Assembly: GCA_938049225.1 (NCBI GenBank) | Contig: CALICM010000039.1 | Coordinates: 1 to 43,366, forward strand | Direction of reading: 5' to 3' | From: an uncultured Paracoccaceae bacterium | Lineage (GTDB): Bacteria > Pseudomonadota > Alphaproteobacteria > Rhodobacterales > Rhodobacteraceae | DNA length: 43,366 nt | Shown here: one piece after another, positions 1 to 9,943 of the stretch | Position numbering within the stretch: the first letter of the stretch is position 1 | Layout of the letters: each line of letters opens with the position of its first letter | Translations under genes and position numbers: made by a program | The notes under the pieces: generated by a model | Databases searched by the model: none | Seen by the model: the letters and a program-made list of their open reading frames with translations, nothing else | What the model was told of the DNA's origin: nothing

Positions 1-138
1 GTCTCCGCGTGTTGTAGAACTTCAGATATCGGGCCAGGCTTTCCCGGGCTGCCGAGACGCTGTCATAGGCGCGCAGATAGACCTCTTCGTATTTAATCGT
101 GCGCCACAGCCGTTCGACGAAGACGTTGTCCCGCCATG
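1..138 (-). pseudogene. IS3-family transposase OrfB fragment (integrase core, C-terminal part)
   Basis: Read on the minus strand, this stretch encodes WRDNVFVERLWRTIKYEE followed by a segment ending LARYLKFYNTRR. That is the highly conserved C-terminal catalytic block of IS3-family OrfB transposases, with the last Glu of the DDE triad in the VERLW stretch. The gene runs off the left edge of the window. On the other side homology stops abruptly at about base 138, where it meets a TniQ-like remnant, so the catalytic core is cut off upstream. It cannot encode a working transposase as seen here. Family assignment is firm; the exact IS is not determined. Confidence 0.85.
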
Positions 139-140
139 CC

Positions 141-902
141 CTCAGTTGCGATCTATGGCGACAGCGGTATGCCCGAGCCGTCTCGCTGCACATAGCCGAC
201 CAAGCACTGAGCCGGAACCAAGCGACCCGTCTTGCGGAGATCTTCTCGATGGATGCCAAGATCGTGCACCGGATGACCTTTGCCAACGTCCAGAGCTCCG
301 CACATCGGTTCATCTCGAAAGAACCCATACAGCGATGCTCCGGCTGTTACCCCGGCACCTCCGATCCCGGACCGATCCTGCGAAGTCAGTTGCAGGGATG
401 GCGGATCACCTGCCCCCATTGCGGCCGGCCGTTTAGGGACTTGGCTCAATGCGACCGCAGCCGTCCCTTCCATCAATACCATGCCGCCGCACTTCGTGGC
501 GAGAAGCTGCTCGACGAAGATACAGAACGCGACATCCGAACTTGGGCGTCACCGCTGGAACTTGCCAGGCTCTTGTTGATGCGCCGGGTGTCTTGGCCAT
601 TTCCGCACGACGCCGAACTCTGGCGCTACAGGGTTCTTGGTGCCGTTATCCCAGACCTCGACGGCGTCCTCGCCAGAGAGAGATCGTTCTCGCCCTCACC
701 CAAGCATCCAATCCTGCCGCTCCGCATCCGACCCGCGCTCCTGGCTGGCGTCTCCATCGTGGAGAGGGCCGACCCGGAAATGTTGAAGATGCTTCAAGCG
801 CATACCTTCGGGCACAACAGAAACCGGTTCATCGAAGAAACCGACCATCTGATCAACCCGGCGTTCGGGCTACCAGGTCCTCGCCAGATGCAGCTAATCT
901 GA
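141..902 (+). pseudogene. TniQ-like transposition protein, N-terminally truncated
   Basis: An open frame of about 250 codons. Its mid part has a Cys-x2-Cys pair (RCSGC), then a stretch ending WRITCPHCGRPF, the arrangement of the zinc-binding domain of TniQ proteins, which are target-selection partners in Tn5053- and Tn7-type transposons. The N-terminus starts directly at the junction with the IS3 fragment, and no start codon with a ribosome site is seen at that edge, so the original 5' end is probably lost. The C-terminus reaches a normal stop (TGA at 900-902). A TniA C-terminal scrap lies near the opposite end of the window, so both may come from one transposon. Family call is by motif reading only. 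Confidence 0.55.
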
Positions 903-1010
903 GACTGAAGACACTCGTGGTCTCAAATTGCGCGCCCTACCGTTCAAGAACCACCACAGTCTTACAATTAAGTGCCAAGTGACAGCGGGGAAATAAACAT
1001 AAATCCGCTC

Positions 1011-4000
1011 TCACTGATCACGTACATATAGCTTTTCGATGGTCAGCTTGTAGTTGCCAACCGTTCGCCAATGTCTACGAATGTACTGCTCGACTTCCTG
1101 CATTTGACGTCGCGCGCGCCTCAGCTCGACCCTGTCCCCGTCAAATACCCGGTGGTAACTCAATCTGATCATCGATGGCTGCTGCGCGATTTGTGCCAGC
1201 ATCCCATCAATCGCTGTCGCCAGTTGTGGAGAAACCCCCGACCCATTATCCGGCGCAAAAGCCCTTTGACTCAGGTCAATCCGCACAAGTTGGGTGATTG
1301 AGGCGCCAAAGTTCATCTTTGAAACCTTGCCGCGGGTTAGGCGGATGACGCGCGGGTTCTCGGTCGTCAGGCGATAGCCAGATGGGAGCGTTCGCGTGTC
1401 AAGCTTCAGGATAAAGTTGGACCCGCCCACCGAAGGCAGCATCGCACAGGGGAAGCTGTAGCGCCCAAATTCATCGGTCGTGATCAATACCCCATCGACG
1501 CCGGCCAGGCGCACGTTTGGCAGCCCCGGCTCACCTTGGTTCTGATAGCCATCGCCGTTACGGTCATCAAAGACCTTGCCGACTAGCTCGCCACAATCGA
1601 ACACCGGTTCGGGTGAGATGATCACGGTCGCACTGGCCGTTGGGGCCAGTGGATTGCCGCCATCAGGATCGACGACATCCGCAAAGTTGATGTGCTCGCC
1701 CGACAGAACACCGGTCGTGATCAGCGCCGACAGCGTCACCGTGGCCGTTCCCAACGGCGGGACCGAGATGTCCGCAAAAACCACCTGGCGGCCTGAGACA
1801 TCGGGGACAACAGGCGTTCCGTTGACCGCGCCACTGCCATCGACAAAGAAGAAACCCGACGGCAGCAGATCGACCACATCGACCACACCAATAGCCATCG
1901 CATCATTGTTGCTGACGATGATCGTATAGGGCACCGTGCTGCCGCGCAGCACTTCACTCAGTGGGGTGGTCTTGATGATCGTCAGATCGGTCGCCCCCGG
2001 AATTTCCTGCACCTCGAGGTCGGTCGGATCATCAACAGTGTTGCCGTCCGTATCGATCCCATCGTCGGAGATATCGATAGCTGGGATCACGACCCCCGAA
2101 ATCTCATCCGGCAGCGTCGTCGTGTCTGCCGTCCCCTGCACTGTAACCGTATTGGACAGACCGCCTGCCGTCACCATCTCAACGGTTACTGCCACACTGG
2201 CGGTATAAGTCGCCGTCTCGCCAATTAGCAAAGAACCCTCGGACGAGTCTTGATCGGCCGAGGCATAGGTTGGGCCGGTGTCCAAGCTCTGCGCTGCGCT
2301 GTCGAAATCGGTCAGCGTGTCAGTTAAAGTCAGGTTCTGCAGGGCAACGTTGCTGGCGTTCACCACGACGATTGTATAGTCAACGGTGTCGCCCAGACTG
2401 GTAACACCATCGCCGTTGTCGGCCACCTCAACGGTTTTAGTGGCCTCGATCGAGATAATCGGAAACTGTGTCACCGTCTCGATCGCCTGATCACAGGATG
2501 TGGGCGCGGCCACATCGCAAATTTCATACGTAACTGTATATTGGGCTGCGGGCAGACCTGGGGCCAGTGTGATCAAACCGGTTACCGGATCCAGCGTCAC
2601 GCCATCGTCCGAAGCGATCACGCTCAGCGTCACGTTCTCCAGTGTAGCCGGCTCTCCATTCACCGTATCCGACGCCAGCATTGAGGTTGTAGTGCCGCCA
2701 TCCGTCTCGAATGCAGGAAAATCTTCGGGCAGAGCTTTGATCGAGATCACCCGAACCGTCTCGGTCGCTGTCGCGCAGTTCCCAAGGTTGATCGCCTCGC
2801 AAATCTGATAGGTCACCGGATAGCTGCCCGCTGGCGTGCCGACAGGCACTGTGATCACACCGGTCGTAGGGTCCAGCGTGATCGCGGGATCATCGGCCGG
2901 GGTCACGACGGTCAGCACCACCGTGCCCTCAGGACCCACGGTCGGGATCGCCCCGTCCAAAAGATCATCCAGCAGCACGGACGGCGTCTCACCCCCGGTC
3001 GCTGTCTTGATCGGATCGAAAGTGGTTCCCTCAGCCTCAATCGGCGTACTGGTAACCACGACGGTCTCAATGGCTGTCGCACAGTTATTGGAATTTGCCA
3101 CCTCGCAGATCCGATAGGTTAGCTGATAGGTGCCGGGGGTCGTGCCGATAGGCACTGTGATCACCCCGGTCGTAGGGTCCAACGTGATCGCGGGATCATC
3201 GGCCGGGGTCACGACGGTCAGCACCACCGTGCCCTCAGGACCCACGGTCGGGATCGCCCCGTCCAAAAGATCATCCAACAGCACGGACGGCGTCTCACCC
3301 CCGGTCGCTGTCTTGATCGGACCGAAAGTGGTTCCCTCAGCCTCAATCGGCGTACTGGTAACCACGACGGTCTCAATGGCTGTCGCACAGTTCCCAAGGT
3401 TCGCTGCCTCGCAGATCTGATACTCAATCGTATAAGTGCCTGCCGGCGTGTTCGCCGCGACAGTGATCTCGCCCGTCTCGAGGTCAAGGCTCAACTCTGG
3501 TGCGGTATACTGACCCGCTACCGCGCTCAGCATCACCGTGCCACCAGCACCGGGCACAGCACGCGCGGCGCCTAATACATCGCCTGCACCAAGGACGTTG
3601 CCGCCAGGCTGAGCGGTATCCAACGACCGCAACGCGCGATCCGCTTCAGATGCTGCTTCAATCGGTATGCCGGTGATCACGACCGTTTCAATGGCCGTTG
3701 CGCAACTATTCAGATTGCCCACTTCGCAGATCTGGTATTGCAGCGTATAGGTGCCGTTGGCGGTCCCGCCTTGTACCGTGATCTCGCCCGTCTCAGGGTC
3801 AAGGCTCAGCTCTGGCGAGGTGTTCTGACCGGCAACCGCAGTTAGAACAACATTTCCGCCCGGGCCTGGCACCGCTGCGGCGCCGCTCACCAAATCATTG
3901 GTTGGACTTAATACGCTACCTGCCGTCTGCGCCGTACTTGTTCCAGTGAGCGAGCGCACCGGCTCGGCCAGCGCCTGGATTGAAATAAACGCAACCTCCA

Positions 4001-7000
4001 CCGTCTCAACCGCCGTCGCACAGTTGTCAGCATTGCCGATCTCGCAGATCTGATAGGTTAGCTCATAGCTTCCTGGGGTCGTGTTCTCAGCCACCGTAAT
4101 CAAACCGTCCGACGGAGTCAGGCTTAGCGGCGCATCGGACGTCACCTCAGTCAGAACAATTGGGCTGCCGGGCCCGACAAATACCGCCAAACTATCCAGC
4201 TGATCGCCAACACCCAGCACCGAACCCGCCGTCACGGGTGTCGCCGCCTGTGACACCTCGCGCGTGGGCTCGGCCGCGGCTACAATCAGGGTATCGGTTA
4301 GAATCACGGTCTCAATCGCACTGGCGCAATTCGACAGATTGGCCGTGTCGCAGATCTGATACTCCAGTGTATAAGTCCCTGCCGACGTTCCCGCCGCCAC
4401 AGTCAAAAGACCGGTATCTGTGTCCAAAGCCAGCTCAGCGTCGGTGTCGGCACCGGGCTCGGCAGTCAACACAACGTTCCCGTCGGTGCCGACGGTTGCC
4501 GGCGCGTTACCTAGCAAATCCATGGGGCCGAGAACGCTGCCCGCCGCAACTTCCGCATCCGAACCTGTCACGGCCCGATCCGCCTCAGCCGCCGCCGCAA
4601 TTGGGATGTCCCCGATAACAAAGGTCTCGATGGCCGTTGCGCAATTGAACGGTTCGGTCAACTGGCACAATTGGTACTCAAGCGTATAAACGCCCTGGGG
4701 CGAGCCCCGCGCAATTCTTGCGGTGCCATCCCTTACGCTTAAGCTCAGCTCAGGACTCGTGTTGTCCCCGCGTACAAGACTTATGGAGGTGTTTCGTGCC
4801 GCCCCACCCCTGATGGATACAACTGCAGGCACTCCATCGAATGTGTCATTCTCCGCGCTCAGAACGCTTCCAGCGTTGATTGTTCCGGAGCTCGGATCAA
4901 ACCGCCGGATCGCCTCGGGCCCTGCCGTGATCGGTGGGAATTGGATCTCCAGGATCTCGGTCGCAGTTGAGCAATTGCTGGGATCATCGATTTCACACAG
5001 CGTGTATCTGATGACGTGTTGCCCGCCCTCGATACCGGTCCTGGTCACCACAGAGCCCTCATCGGAGATGATAATATTGTCATCCGTCGCCCCGCTGGAG
5101 CTTACAACACTGTCGATCGTTAGAGTTGCTCCCACCAAGGCGCCGCCTTGCTGCAACGGAGCAACCGGAACCCCGTTCAACGTATCGTTTGGGCCAAGAA
5201 TGTTACCGACGGATTGAAAGAAGCTTTCGCGGTTGCTCGATACCAGAGGGTTGGCGACGGTGTAATCAGTGGTTGCGCGGATCTCGGAGGGTGTGACCAA
5301 GACTGTCTCGGTTCGGGATGGCGCACAATTGGTCGACACGCCATCTTCGCAGATTTGGTAAACGACCGAGTATCGACCTGCGGCCGTGTTCGCCGGAACC
5401 TCGATCAAGGCTGTTTGAGGGTCGACCGAGATTTCAGGGTCAATGGAAATTACGGTTAAATCAACCGACCCAGCTTGCTGCCTCTCGACCGTCGCCTGCG
5501 CCCCAGCCATCTGATCCCCAGGGCCAAGAACACTCCCTACAAAGACGGCATATGGCAAGATGAATGCATTCCGCTCGGCCTCGCTGGCCGAGGCGATCAG
5601 CGGCGTTGTGGCGACCTCAATCGTCGAACTGGCGGCGGGGGCTTCCCCTGCTGCGGTGGTCAGCGTCGATGTTGTGTTGGTATAGATACCCAAGGCGTCC
5701 ATCTGCACATTGACCGCAATGCTGCACGTGCCCAAACGAGGGACCCGGCCCCCCGTTACCACAATGCCCAAGTCACCGGCAGTGACAGGATCACCGCTCT
5801 GATCGAGTACCGTGGTGCCAAAGCAGGTGTTGGTCAAATTGGGGGTGCTCGCGATGGTCATGTTCCCCGGGGATGTCGGGAAGATATCTGTCAACCCGAT
5901 AGGACCGATTCCAACATTTACGGTATTTGGATTGCTCAAGGTCAGGACCAAACGCCCATCGGTGTTTGACCGAACGATGGGGCTCACGAAGCTTTTTGTG
6001 AGTGTGACAAGCTCCAAAGGAGTTACCGTCAGATCGACGGAGGGGGCAGGCTGACCAGGCGTGACCGTCTGATCAGAAACGGGCCCCGTCGTTGTGTTCG
6101 AATGGGTTCCCACCACCGACGAAGTGACCGTCACGCTGACCGTACAGGTTGCGTCAGCCGCCAGGGCAAGACCAGAGACATCGAAACTGCCCCCACCTGC
6201 TTGGGCCGTGATGGACGGTGCACCACATTCTGGCGACAGATCAACAAAGGGAGGCGATGTCAGCACCATATTGGTCAGCGGGTCCGAAAAACTGACCCCT
6301 GTCAGCCCCGATGGCAGAATGGAGGCCGGGTTTGGGTTCGTAATCTCAAAGGAAAGTGTTGCCACCTCACCAAAGGCGATGGTGCTTGGGTCAAACGATT
6401 TGGTGACCACGGGTCGAAGGATCGACCGCAGCGTCGCCTCGGTCGAGAAGCTGTTGGTGATGAATCCGGTCTGCGTCACGACCGCTTCTGCAGGTATCGT
6501 ATTAAGATAGCTTCCCGTTTCGTTGACGCGGACCGTCGCAGAAATCTCGCAAGTTGTGTTCGACAGAAAACTCCCGCCGCTGACCACCAACTCCTGCTCG
6601 CCACCTGCAGCCGACCTGACCGAAACCGCGGCTCCGCTGCAGGTGCTGGAAATTGAACTTTCATCAATAGCCATGCCCGCAGGGAGTACATCAACGAGTG
6701 TGGGGCCTGCCTGATTTCCCGAGATGTCCCCATCGGTGGCGTTGATTAGCGAGACTTCCAGCACGCTTTCCTGACCAGGCTCCACGACGGCTGGCGTAAA
6801 GCGTTTGGAGACCGCTAACTCACGATCCACCGTTAGGGTTGCGATTGCCCCGACCGCGTTGACAGCATTCTCATTGGACAGAAAACCGCCAGCCTCAATC
6901 TCGTTGGTGATGTTGCCACTTACATAGGAGGTCGTATTGAACTCCAAATAGCAGATGGCACCCTGGGCCATCGTTGCTCCGCTGAGGGTAATCGAACCGC

Positions 7001-9569
7001 CCGCCCCGCGGACGAAGGTGAACTCCCCGCCACTGCAATCATCGAAAAATTGACTCCCATTTGGGTCATAAAATGCAGGATCGACCGTGTCAGCAAGCCG
7101 CAGTTCTGTTCCGGAAAAATCATCCGTCAAACCAACCCCGGTCAGATCGGTTGCGACAAGGTCATCGTTCAGGATCGTAATGCGTACCCGCGAAGGCTCG
7201 CCCGCACCGACAGTCGTTGTCAAAAATTCCTTATTGATTTGAACATCGATCGGTTCTCGATCCAGATCACCCTGGGCTGAATTTCTATTCTGCAGAAGGT
7301 TAAACCCAGGCGGCTGTACAGAATCCCGGGCCGTGACATCGCCCGCATTAACGATTGTCGTGTCGGATCCAACAGAGTTGGGCGCGCGGACACTGATCGT
7401 AATGGAACAGCTCGGCGTGGCGTAGAATACCTCACCGCCTCCGGAGCCATCTTGGTATTCCTCGCCAATGTCTAACCGTCCGCCCGTCAGAGATATCGCG
7501 GTAGAGCCGGGGGGCGCCGTAACACTACCACCACATGAATTTTCGATGTCGGGCTGCGGTGCGATTTCGTGATCAGGCGGAAGGGTCATCGACAAAGCAA
7601 GTTGATCGATCATCCCGCTCACATTGGTTTCACGCCAGATTTGGATCGTTAAGCGTGAAATACCCCCTGGTGCTATGGTCCTTGGGCTGTAAGACACATC
7701 CACATCCAGAACCTCCACAACACGAAAATTGTCAACGATGTCGTCTTCGATTTGCAGGTCGGTCTGGCCCGCCATGTCATAGGTGACATCGGCTTTGGGA
7801 ATGAGATTTACATAGTTTCCAGGCTGGGCGTCCGAGGCTATCTGAAGCTGGACCGCAAGTTCGCAGCTGTCCGAGGGGTCCAATGAAAGATCGCCAATCA
7901 CGATCTGGCCGCTGTTAGGAACAGCTGAGATGCTTGCAGGGCAATTGTTGCTCAGGACACCAGCATTTCCCACGCGCATTCGCGCCTGAGCAGGCACGTT
8001 AACTTGCAAATCGTCGATGATGTCTAGATTGAAAATCGGTTCGTTGCGTGTGTTCGAAATAGTAAAAGTGAGATCCAGAGTTTCGCCCTGCAGCACGTTA
8101 GGCTCTGAGAATTCTTTGGTAACCGTGACGGCGGGGTCTGGACCAGGGTCCGTCGGGGGCGTGAAGAATGTGACAAATGCTTGGTCCTCTGTGTATTGGT
8201 AACCGGCATCGCCAAGAACGCCTTCTTCAAGCACCGCACGGAAACTCGTGTCATCGGTCGTCGTTGGCTCAACACTGATCTGCACAGAGCAGGTTTGGGA
8301 GCTGTCCGAATTAACCAGCTCAGTGGCCCCGGCAAGCGTTCCGCCCAACAAAACAAGTCGATCAGGGGCATTTGGGCCACCACCATCTATGATGGATGCT
8401 GTCCCAAGACAGCTATTGGCGGTGATGCTTGTAGCATTAAGCTCAGTCGGAATTTCGTGGTCAAAGCCAGCGTTTGATATGTCAAAGACATTATTATTGG
8501 TGAAGAACAACTCATAAGCGAACTCTGTGTTTGTTCGTGGATTTATGGTCGTCGAAGCACCACCGTTCACACGAATGTTCGACGATACACCAGTCTTGAT
8601 ACGTATCCTCAGTTCATTACTTAAATTGTTTGTAGCCCCCTCTGCCGTACTGGCTATGCCACGCAAAACCTCAAATTCACTGCTTGCGGAAAAATTGCCA
8701 GGCAAGGTGATGTCGCGCGTCGGTTCCACAAGAAACTCAATGCGGCAACTGCTTCGTGACGACAGCTGCCCGCCTGTCAGGCTGAGAGTGGTCCGGGGTA
8801 ACGGATCATTGGCTCCGGGACTTAAATCATCCCGCGTTATGTCAAACGCGCCCCCACATTCATTTTGCACGACCTCTGCCGCAATCAGCGCACCCGGAGA
8901 ATCGGGGAACGGTATGGAAAACTGCGCTTCGGAAAGATCGACAAAGTTCGGGTTGAACAGATCGATGTAAAAGGGTCGGCGCTCACCCCCCTGGATGAAG
9001 TCCGAGATCGCACCGATACTGCTTATTGAGGTCGCTAAGTTGACGGAAAAATCATCGACCGTGACCAAAAGTGTGGCATCTGCTGGCAACGGATTTGTAA
9101 CAGCGCCACCGGACTGCGTGGCGCTGAGAGCGCCAGCAGATATCGTGTTGACGAACGTCCCTGTACGCCTGGCAAATGTGTCAACCAGAATCGAGCAGAC
9201 TACGGCTTCATTATCATCGACCTTGCCGGAAATAACGCCGCCGGTCAGCGAGATCTGTCCGTTTTCACTGGTGTTCGTTACCGCCACCACACCGCCACAG
9301 GTTGAGCGAATATTGGGCGTATCGGCCACGAAAACACCCGTAGGAAGAGTGTTGGTTAGCGAAAGGTCGGTTGCCTGGGTCTCAAGGTTGTTGACGAACT
9401 CAATCTCGACCGTTGTAAGCTGGGTCGGCTGCGTTAACGTCGGCACAAAGTTGGTGTTGACATCAATGGCGATGGCCTGCCCGGCATAGAATGCTAGGGA
9501 CAGGCTCAGAACCCAGGCGGATGCTCTGTGCCACATGTGTTTGATTACACCGCCATACGTCCTCACCAT
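1011..9569 (-). CDS. Giant secreted repeat protein (DUF11-like and Cys-paired beta repeats, SdrD-B-like module)
   Basis: A 2,852-residue protein. The N-terminus (MWHRASAWVLSLSLAFYAGQ, ending AIA) is a classical signal peptide; translation may begin at codon 1 or at Met12. Residues about 35-1470 hold nine modules of 110-170 residues resembling DUF11/TIGR01451-type beta-sandwich domains, each with a Cys near an xCGG/xCxG turn and a second Cys near its end. Residues about 1480-2290 hold ten repeats of roughly 75-100 residues, each ending in a motif like YQICE..N..NCATAIETV, again with two cysteines. Two DUF11 modules, one SdrD-B-like module (GKVFDDRNGDGYQNQGEPG) and an uncharacterised 90-residue basic C-terminus follow. 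No transmembrane anchor, LPXTG or RTX signal is seen. It is probably a cell-surface adhesin or scaffold, possibly disulfide-stabilised; ligand and anchoring are unknown. It stands alone, flanked by transposase remnants on both sides. Confidence 0.85.
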   Translation of the reverse strand: MVRTYGGVIKHMWHRASAWVLSLSLAFYAGQAIAIDVNTNFVPTLTQPTQLTTVEIEFVNNLETQATDLSLTNTLPTGVFVADTPNIRSTCGGVVAVTNTSENGQISLTGGVISGKVDDNEAVVCSILVDTFARRTGTFVNTISAGALSATQSGGAVTNPLPADATLLVTVDDFSVNLATSISSIGAISDFIQGGERRPFYIDLFNPNFVDLSEAQFSIPFPDSPGALIAAEVVQNECGGAFDITRDDLSPGANDPLPRTTLSLTGGQLSSRSSCRIEFLVEPTRDITLPGNFSASSEFEVLRGIASTAEGATNNLSNELRIRIKTGVSSNIRVNGGASTTINPRTNTEFAYELFFTNNNVFDISNAGFDHEIPTELNATSITANSCLGTASIIDGGGPNAPDRLVLLGGTLAGATELVNSDSSQTCSVQISVEPTTTDDTSFRAVLEEGVLGDAGYQYTEDQAFVTFFTPPTDPGPDPAVTVTKEFSEPNVLQGETLDLTFTISNTRNEPIFNLDIIDDLQVNVPAQARMRVGNAGVLSNNCPASISAVPNSGQIVIGDLSLDPSDSCELAVQLQIASDAQPGNYVNLIPKADVTYDMAGQTDLQIEDDIVDNFRVVEVLDVDVSYSPRTIAPGGISRLTIQIWRETNVSGMIDQLALSMTLPPDHEIAPQPDIENSCGGSVTAPPGSTAISLTGGRLDIGEEYQDGSGGGEVFYATPSCSITISVRAPNSVGSDTTIVNAGDVTARDSVQPPGFNLLQNRNSAQGDLDREPIDVQINKEFLTTTVGAGEPSRVRITILNDDLVATDLTGVGLTDDFSGTELRLADTVDPAFYDPNGSQFFDDCSGGEFTFVRGAGGSITLSGATMAQGAICYLEFNTTSYVSGNITNEIEAGGFLSNENAVNAVGAIATLTVDRELAVSKRFTPAVVEPGQESVLEVSLINATDGDISGNQAGPTLVDVLPAGMAIDESSISSTCSGAAVSVRSAAGGEQELVVSGGSFLSNTTCEISATVRVNETGSYLNTIPAEAVVTQTGFITNSFSTEATLRSILRPVVTKSFDPSTIAFGEVATLSFEITNPNPASILPSGLTGVSFSDPLTNMVLTSPPFVDLSPECGAPSITAQAGGGSFDVSGLALAADATCTVSVTVTSSVVGTHSNTTTGPVSDQTVTPGQPAPSVDLTVTPLELVTLTKSFVSPIVRSNTDGRLVLTLSNPNTVNVGIGPIGLTDIFPTSPGNMTIASTPNLTNTCFGTTVLDQSGDPVTAGDLGIVVTGGRVPRLGTCSIAVNVQMDALGIYTNTTSTLTTAAGEAPAASSTIEVATTPLIASASEAERNAFILPYAVFVGSVLGPGDQMAGAQATVERQQAGSVDLTVISIDPEISVDPQTALIEVPANTAAGRYSVVYQICEDGVSTNCAPSRTETVLVTPSEIRATTDYTVANPLVSSNRESFFQSVGNILGPNDTLNGVPVAPLQQGGALVGATLTIDSVVSSSGATDDNIIISDEGSVVTRTGIEGGQHVIRYTLCEIDDPSNCSTATEILEIQFPPITAGPEAIRRFDPSSGTINAGSVLSAENDTFDGVPAVVSIRGGAARNTSISLVRGDNTSPELSLSVRDGTARIARGSPQGVYTLEYQLCQLTEPFNCATAIETFVIGDIPIAAAAEADRAVTGSDAEVAAGSVLGPMDLLGNAPATVGTDGNVVLTAEPGADTDAELALDTDTGLLTVAAGTSAGTYTLEYQICDTANLSNCASAIETVILTDTLIVAAAEPTREVSQAATPVTAGSVLGVGDQLDSLAVFVGPGSPIVLTEVTSDAPLSLTPSDGLITVAENTTPGSYELTYQICEIGNADNCATAVETVEVAFISIQALAEPVRSLTGTSTAQTAGSVLSPTNDLVSGAAAVPGPGGNVVLTAVAGQNTSPELSLDPETGEITVQGGTANGTYTLQYQICEVGNLNSCATAIETVVITGIPIEAASEADRALRSLDTAQPGGNVLGAGDVLGAARAVPGAGGTVMLSAVAGQYTAPELSLDLETGEITVAANTPAGTYTIEYQICEAANLGNCATAIETVVVTSTPIEAEGTTFGPIKTATGGETPSVLLDDLLDGAIPTVGPEGTVVLTVVTPADDPAITLDPTTGVITVPIGTTPGTYQLTYRICEVANSNNCATAIETVVVTSTPIEAEGTTFDPIKTATGGETPSVLLDDLLDGAIPTVGPEGTVVLTVVTPADDPAITLDPTTGVITVPVGTPAGSYPVTYQICEAINLGNCATATETVRVISIKALPEDFPAFETDGGTTTSMLASDTVNGEPATLENVTLSVIASDDGVTLDPVTGLITLAPGLPAAQYTVTYEICDVAAPTSCDQAIETVTQFPIISIEATKTVEVADNGDGVTSLGDTVDYTIVVVNASNVALQNLTLTDTLTDFDSAAQSLDTGPTYASADQDSSEGSLLIGETATYTASVAVTVEMVTAGGLSNTVTVQGTADTTTLPDEISGVVIPAIDISDDGIDTDGNTVDDPTDLEVQEIPGATDLTIIKTTPLSEVLRGSTVPYTIIVSNNDAMAIGVVDVVDLLPSGFFFVDGSGAVNGTPVVPDVSGRQVVFADISVPPLGTATVTLSALITTGVLSGEHINFADVVDPDGGNPLAPTASATVIISPEPVFDCGELVGKVFDDRNGDGYQNQGEPGLPNVRLAGVDGVLITTDEFGRYSFPCAMLPSVGGSNFILKLDTRTLPSGYRLTTENPRVIRLTRGKVSKMNFGASITQLVRIDLSQRAFAPDNGSGVSPQLATAIDGMLAQIAQQPSMIRLSYHRVFDGDRVELRRARRQMQEVEQYIRRHWRTVGNYKLTIEKLYVRDQ
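2844..3392. repeat. Near-identical tandem duplication inside the giant gene (243-bp arms, period 306 bp)
   Basis: Bases 2844-3086 and 3150-3392 match at all but four positions (each a single substitution). The period of 306 bp equals 102 codons, so the duplication keeps the frame and repeats one module (VLLDDLLDGAIPTVGPEGTV and its surroundings). Neighbouring modules are far more diverged at DNA level, so this duplication or gene conversion is recent. Confidence 0.95.
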
Positions 9570-9910
9570 CGAAGATCCCGACTTCCCTAAAATTCAAGTA
9601 AACTTTTTTAATTTTTTTGGGCTTAGCCTACCGTGATTAACGAAGTGTTACTTCCTTGCGGAAGAAACTGATTGCTGGTTGGACCGCAGATCCCGTCAAT
9701 GGCTATTGACGTGACCCAGTCCCATCCGTCCGTGCCACTGTGCCCTGATTTCCCGGACGGAAACGGTTTCACGGCATATTTCCCACATTCTGTTCCGTTA
9801 TTTCTCGGACTACCAGAGCAGGTCTGTCCAAAAAATGCAACTGCTTCAATGTGTTGTTGGGTTGAAGGCTCCTAGGCCTCGCATCAAGATAGTCGGGGAA
9901 TAAAAGTCAC
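9570..9910. other. Intergenic region upstream of the giant gene
   Basis: No gene is seen. The part next to the giant gene is AT-rich (long T runs at about 9602-9619, which read as A runs upstream of its start) and probably carries its promoter; no clear -35/-10 pair could be fixed. Two short perfect hairpins occur: GTCAAT-GGCT-ATTGAC at 9695-9710 and TTTCC-CGGAC-GGAAA near 9751-9765. The left end merges into the decayed IS256 tail. Confidence 0.5.
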
Positions 9911-9943
9911 AGTTGGGAAGCTGCCGCGCGTTTTGGTGGTTTT

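Noticed and set aside
2844-3392. Could the repeats be a CRISPR array
   Set aside because: Repeat units are long, in frame and translated inside one protein; no short direct repeats with unique spacers.
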